A DNA stretch of 8,212 nt. It comes from Kiritimatiellia bacterium. GTDB lineage: Bacteria > Verrucomicrobiota > Kiritimatiellia > RFP12 > UBA1067. The stretch covers positions 1 to 8,212 of the forward strand of contig CAAGNL010000335.1 of the NCBI GenBank assembly GCA_900771305.1. Direction: 5' to 3'. How positions within the stretch are numbered: the stretch's first letter is position 1; each line of letters opens with the position of its first letter. This document shows positions 6,485 through 8,212 of the stretch, piece after piece. The translations under genes were made by a program, and so were the position numbers. The notes under the pieces were generated by a model that did not search any database, was not told where the DNA came from, and worked only from the letters and a program-made list of their open reading frames with translations.

Positions 6485-7630
6485 TTACTTGCTCTTCGCC
6501 GCCTGCTGCTGCAGCCAGGCCTCGATGAACGGCTGGATATGGCCGTCCATGACGGCGTTCACGTCGGAAGTCTCGACCTCGGTGCGGAGGTCCTTCACCA
6601 TCGTGTAGGGGCAGAAGACATAGGAGCGGATCTGGCTGCCCCAGCCGTTGGCGGACTTCGCGCCGTAGAAGCGGTCCATCTCGGCGCGCTTCTGATCTTC
6701 ATAGTACTCGTACAACTGGGCGCGCAGCATGTTCATGGCCTTTTCCTTGTTCATATGCTGCGAGCGTTCCTTCTGGCAAGCCACCACGATGCCCGTGGGC
6801 AGGTGGGTGAGTCGGACGGCCGAGTCGGTCTTGTTGACGTGCTGTCCACCCGCACCGCCGGAGCGGTAGGTGTCGATGCGCAGATCCTCGTCCTTGATCT
6901 CGACGTCGATGTCGTCGGCAATCTCCGCGACCGTCTCGACGGACGCGAAGGAGGTCTGGCGGCGCTTGTTCGCGTCGAACGGCGAGATGCGCACGAGGCG
7001 GTGGATGCCGCGCTCGGCCTTCATCGTGCCGTAGGCGTAAGGACCTTCAATGCGGAAATAGACATCCTTGAGTCCGGCTTCTTCGCCTGGCTGCTGGTCG
7101 TATTCTTCAATCTTCCAGCCCTGGTCTTCGGCATAGCGCTGATACATGCGGTAGAGCATCGAGACCCAGTCGCAGGCCTCGGTTCCGCCCTGACCGGCAT
7201 GGAGCTTGACGAACACGTTGTAGCCGTCGAACTTGCCGCCGAGCAGAGACTGCATGCGGAGCTTCCCGAAATACTCGTCCGCCTTGTCACATTCCGCCAT
7301 CGTGTCCTTCAACGCGGTCTGCTGGGCGGAGCCCTCCTCCATTTCGGCGAGTTCCAGCATCACGGCTGCGTCCTCGACCGTCTTCACGAGCGAGTCGAAC
7401 GGCCCCACATAGGCGCGCTCTGCATTCGTGGCGGCGATGACTTCCTTGGCCTTGGATTGGTTGTTCCAGAACTCGGGTTCGGCCTGCCGGGCCTCGAGAT
7501 CGGCAAGCGTCTTGCGGCGCTCCTCGATCTTCACGTAGTCCGCCATCTCCGCGACGCTTTTCTTCAGCGCCTCGATCCGCTGGCTGACCTCTTCGACTTC
7601 CAGTAATTTCTCTTTGACTTCTTCTGCCAT
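6485..7630 (-). CDS. prfB: Peptide chain release factor 2 (RF2), without programmed frameshift
   Basis: RF2 recognises UGA and UAA in the ribosomal A site and triggers release of the finished protein. The 381-residue product has the expected order: an N-terminal helical coiled domain (about 1-130), then the core with H-A-G-Q-G-G-T-E-A near 144, the stop-reading tripeptide S-P-F at 216-218 (RF1 has P-x-T), and the catalytic G-G-Q at 261-263 within S-G-G-A-G-G-Q-H-V-N-K-T-D-S-A-V-R. The C-terminal part contains W-G-S-Q-I-R-S-Y-V and D-L-R-T, also typical of RF2. The frame is continuous from an ATG with a modest GGA six bases upstream. The UGA-containing +1 frameshift site near codon 25 of many prfB genes is absent, so that self-regulation is missing here. 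It forms an operon with tsaB. Confidence 0.97.
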   Translation of the reverse strand: MAEEVKEKLLEVEEVSQRIEALKKSVAEMADYVKIEERRKTLADLEARQAEPEFWNNQSKAKEVIAATNAERAYVGPFDSLVKTVEDAAVMLELAEMEEGSAQQTALKDTMAECDKADEYFGKLRMQSLLGGKFDGYNVFVKLHAGQGGTEACDWVSMLYRMYQRYAEDQGWKIEEYDQQPGEEAGLKDVYFRIEGPYAYGTMKAERGIHRLVRISPFDANKRRQTSFASVETVAEIADDIDVEIKDEDLRIDTYRSGGAGGQHVNKTDSAVRLTHLPTGIVVACQKERSQHMNKEKAMNMLRAQLYEYYEDQKRAEMDRFYGAKSANGWGSQIRSYVFCPYTMVKDLRTEVETSDVNAVMDGHIQPFIEAWLQQQAAKSK

Positions 7631-7643
7631 GCGAGTTCCGGGT

Positions 7644-7760
7644 TTAAAGTTTCAAGTTCAAGGTTTCGAGTTCAAAATTCAAGGTTCAAGGTTTCGGGAT
7701 TGGGATTCAAAGGTACGAGCTTGAAACGTCAAACCTGGAACTTTGAACCTCGAACTCAAA
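7644..7760. repeat. TTCAAGG-type repeat block forming a long imperfect hairpin between purF and prfB
   Basis: Almost the whole 135-base gap is built from variants of TTCAAGG/CCTTGAA. The 13-mer GTTCAAGGTTTCG occurs twice on the plus strand (7656-7668 and 7684-7696, 28 bases apart). The right part (about 7718-7760, with CTTGAAACGTC, CTTTGAACCTCGAAC) is an imperfect reverse complement of the left part (7650-7690), so the block can fold as a long interrupted hairpin. It codes for nothing visible. No clear promoter for prfB stands out in it. It resembles dispersed intergenic repeats, which I infer from its composition only. Confidence 0.65.
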
Positions 7761-7765
7761 TGCCG

Positions 7766-8212
7766 TCAGGCCTCCTGGGCGGCAGCGGCGGCCTTATGCG
7801 GACAGTTGGGGCACGTGCCGGCGAGAGACGGATCCTTGCCGTCGAAACAGTAGGTGCAAATCCTCTCCTTCGGGAGCCCGATGGCCGCGACGAGATCGTC
7901 CAAGCGCTGGAACGCGAGAGAGGTCAGGCCGAGATTCTTGCGGATGTACTCGACCATGCCCTTGTACTCGGGCGAGTCCGGATTCTGGTACTTCTCGATG
8001 TTCTTCTCCTCGTTCGCGCCCTCCTGCTCGCGGATGTAGCGCCGCGTGATGAGGTCGTAGATGCTCTTGGAGCGGGAGAAGTTGATGAACCGGCACCCAT
8101 AGAGGAGCGGCGGACACGCAATGCGCATATGCGCTTCCTTGGCACCGTAGTGGTAGAGGCGCTTGGCCTGATTGCCGAGCTGCGTGCCGCGCACGATGGA
8201 GTCGTCGCAGAA
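7766..8212 (-). CDS. purF: Amidophosphoribosyltransferase (glutamine PRPP amidotransferase), C-terminal part, 5' end outside the window
   Basis: The 148 residues visible are the end of the enzyme that makes 5-phosphoribosylamine from PRPP and glutamine, the first step of purine synthesis. The fragment opens at the edge with F-C-D-D-S-I-V-R-G-T-Q, the PRPP-binding loop of type I phosphoribosyltransferases in the form used by PurF (DDSIVRG). Next come the PurF-like A-C-P-P-L-L-Y-G-C-R-F and a long charged insert (I-R-E-Q-E-G to S-P-E-Y) that recalls the longer Bacteroidota-type enzyme. Near the end are C-T-Y-C-F-D-G and a further C-P-N-C, then an Ala-rich tail. In the B. subtilis enzyme a C-x-x-C here plus a Cys in the A-C-P-P region helps hold a 4Fe-4S cluster; similar Cys are present. 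The GTG at 8194 is internal, not a start. The catalytic N-terminal Cys and glutaminase domain lie beyond the window. Confidence 0.87.
   Translation of the reverse strand, partial: FCDDSIVRGTQLGNQAKRLYHYGAKEAHMRIACPPLLYGCRFINFSRSKSIYDLITRRYIREQEGANEEKNIEKYQNPDSPEYKGMVEYIRKNLGLTSLAFQRLDDLVAAIGLPKERICTYCFDGKDPSLAGTCPNCPHKAAAAAQEA

Noticed and set aside
6230..7606. Plus-strand open frame of 458 codons
   Set aside because: It is fully antisense to prfB and tsaB, both of which are certain from their motifs; its sequence (Leu/Val/His/Arg-rich) shows no family feature.
7640..7760. CRISPR array from the repeated TTCAAGG units
   Set aside because: Units are short, unequal and inverted as well as direct, without uniform spacers of 25-40 bases.

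Overview
This 8.2 kb window is GC-rich bacterial chromosome. All genes I can support lie on the minus strand, so transcription runs from the high-coordinate end to the low one. The organism is most likely a Kiritimatiellota-type member of the PVC group. This rests on the giant secreted protein with thrombospondin type 3 calcium repeats, its dockerin-like 'DYNRDGR' module and C-terminal alpha/beta hydrolase, and the PurF type. It is an inference from family resemblance, not a proof.

Housekeeping half (8212-5664): the 3' end of an amidophosphoribosyltransferase gene (purine synthesis, cut by the window edge); a 135-base gap filled with a TTCAAGG-type repeat that folds back on itself; prfB (release factor 2, with no programmed frameshift); tsaB (partner in tRNA t6A synthesis), starting one base after the prfB stop; then a tRNA-Val(GAC) with encoded CCA, its own near-consensus promoter and a rho-independent terminator. 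prfB, tsaB and the tRNA are all translation functions.

Intergenic block (5663-5280): about 385 bases with no credible gene. It is packed with short perfect inverted repeats built around GTCTCC/GGAGAC and ends in a TATAAT box that fits the next gene pair.

Surface-protein half (5279-1): a two-gene unit. The first gene encodes a 194-residue exported protein with one canonical EF-hand loop. Ten bases after its stop begins a giant open frame of at least 1561 codons that runs off the low-coordinate edge without a stop. The giant protein has an N-terminal membrane or export region, a beta-rich domain, two thrombospondin type 3 calcium loops, an acidic linker, a very cysteine-rich segment, a dockerin-like loop and a C-terminal alpha/beta hydrolase with Ser, Asp and His in the expected order. 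The Ser elbow reads T-Q-S-L-G instead of G-x-S-x-G. This pair is the most interesting content of the window. I infer a calcium-dependent extracytoplasmic system whose substrate cannot be read from the sequence.
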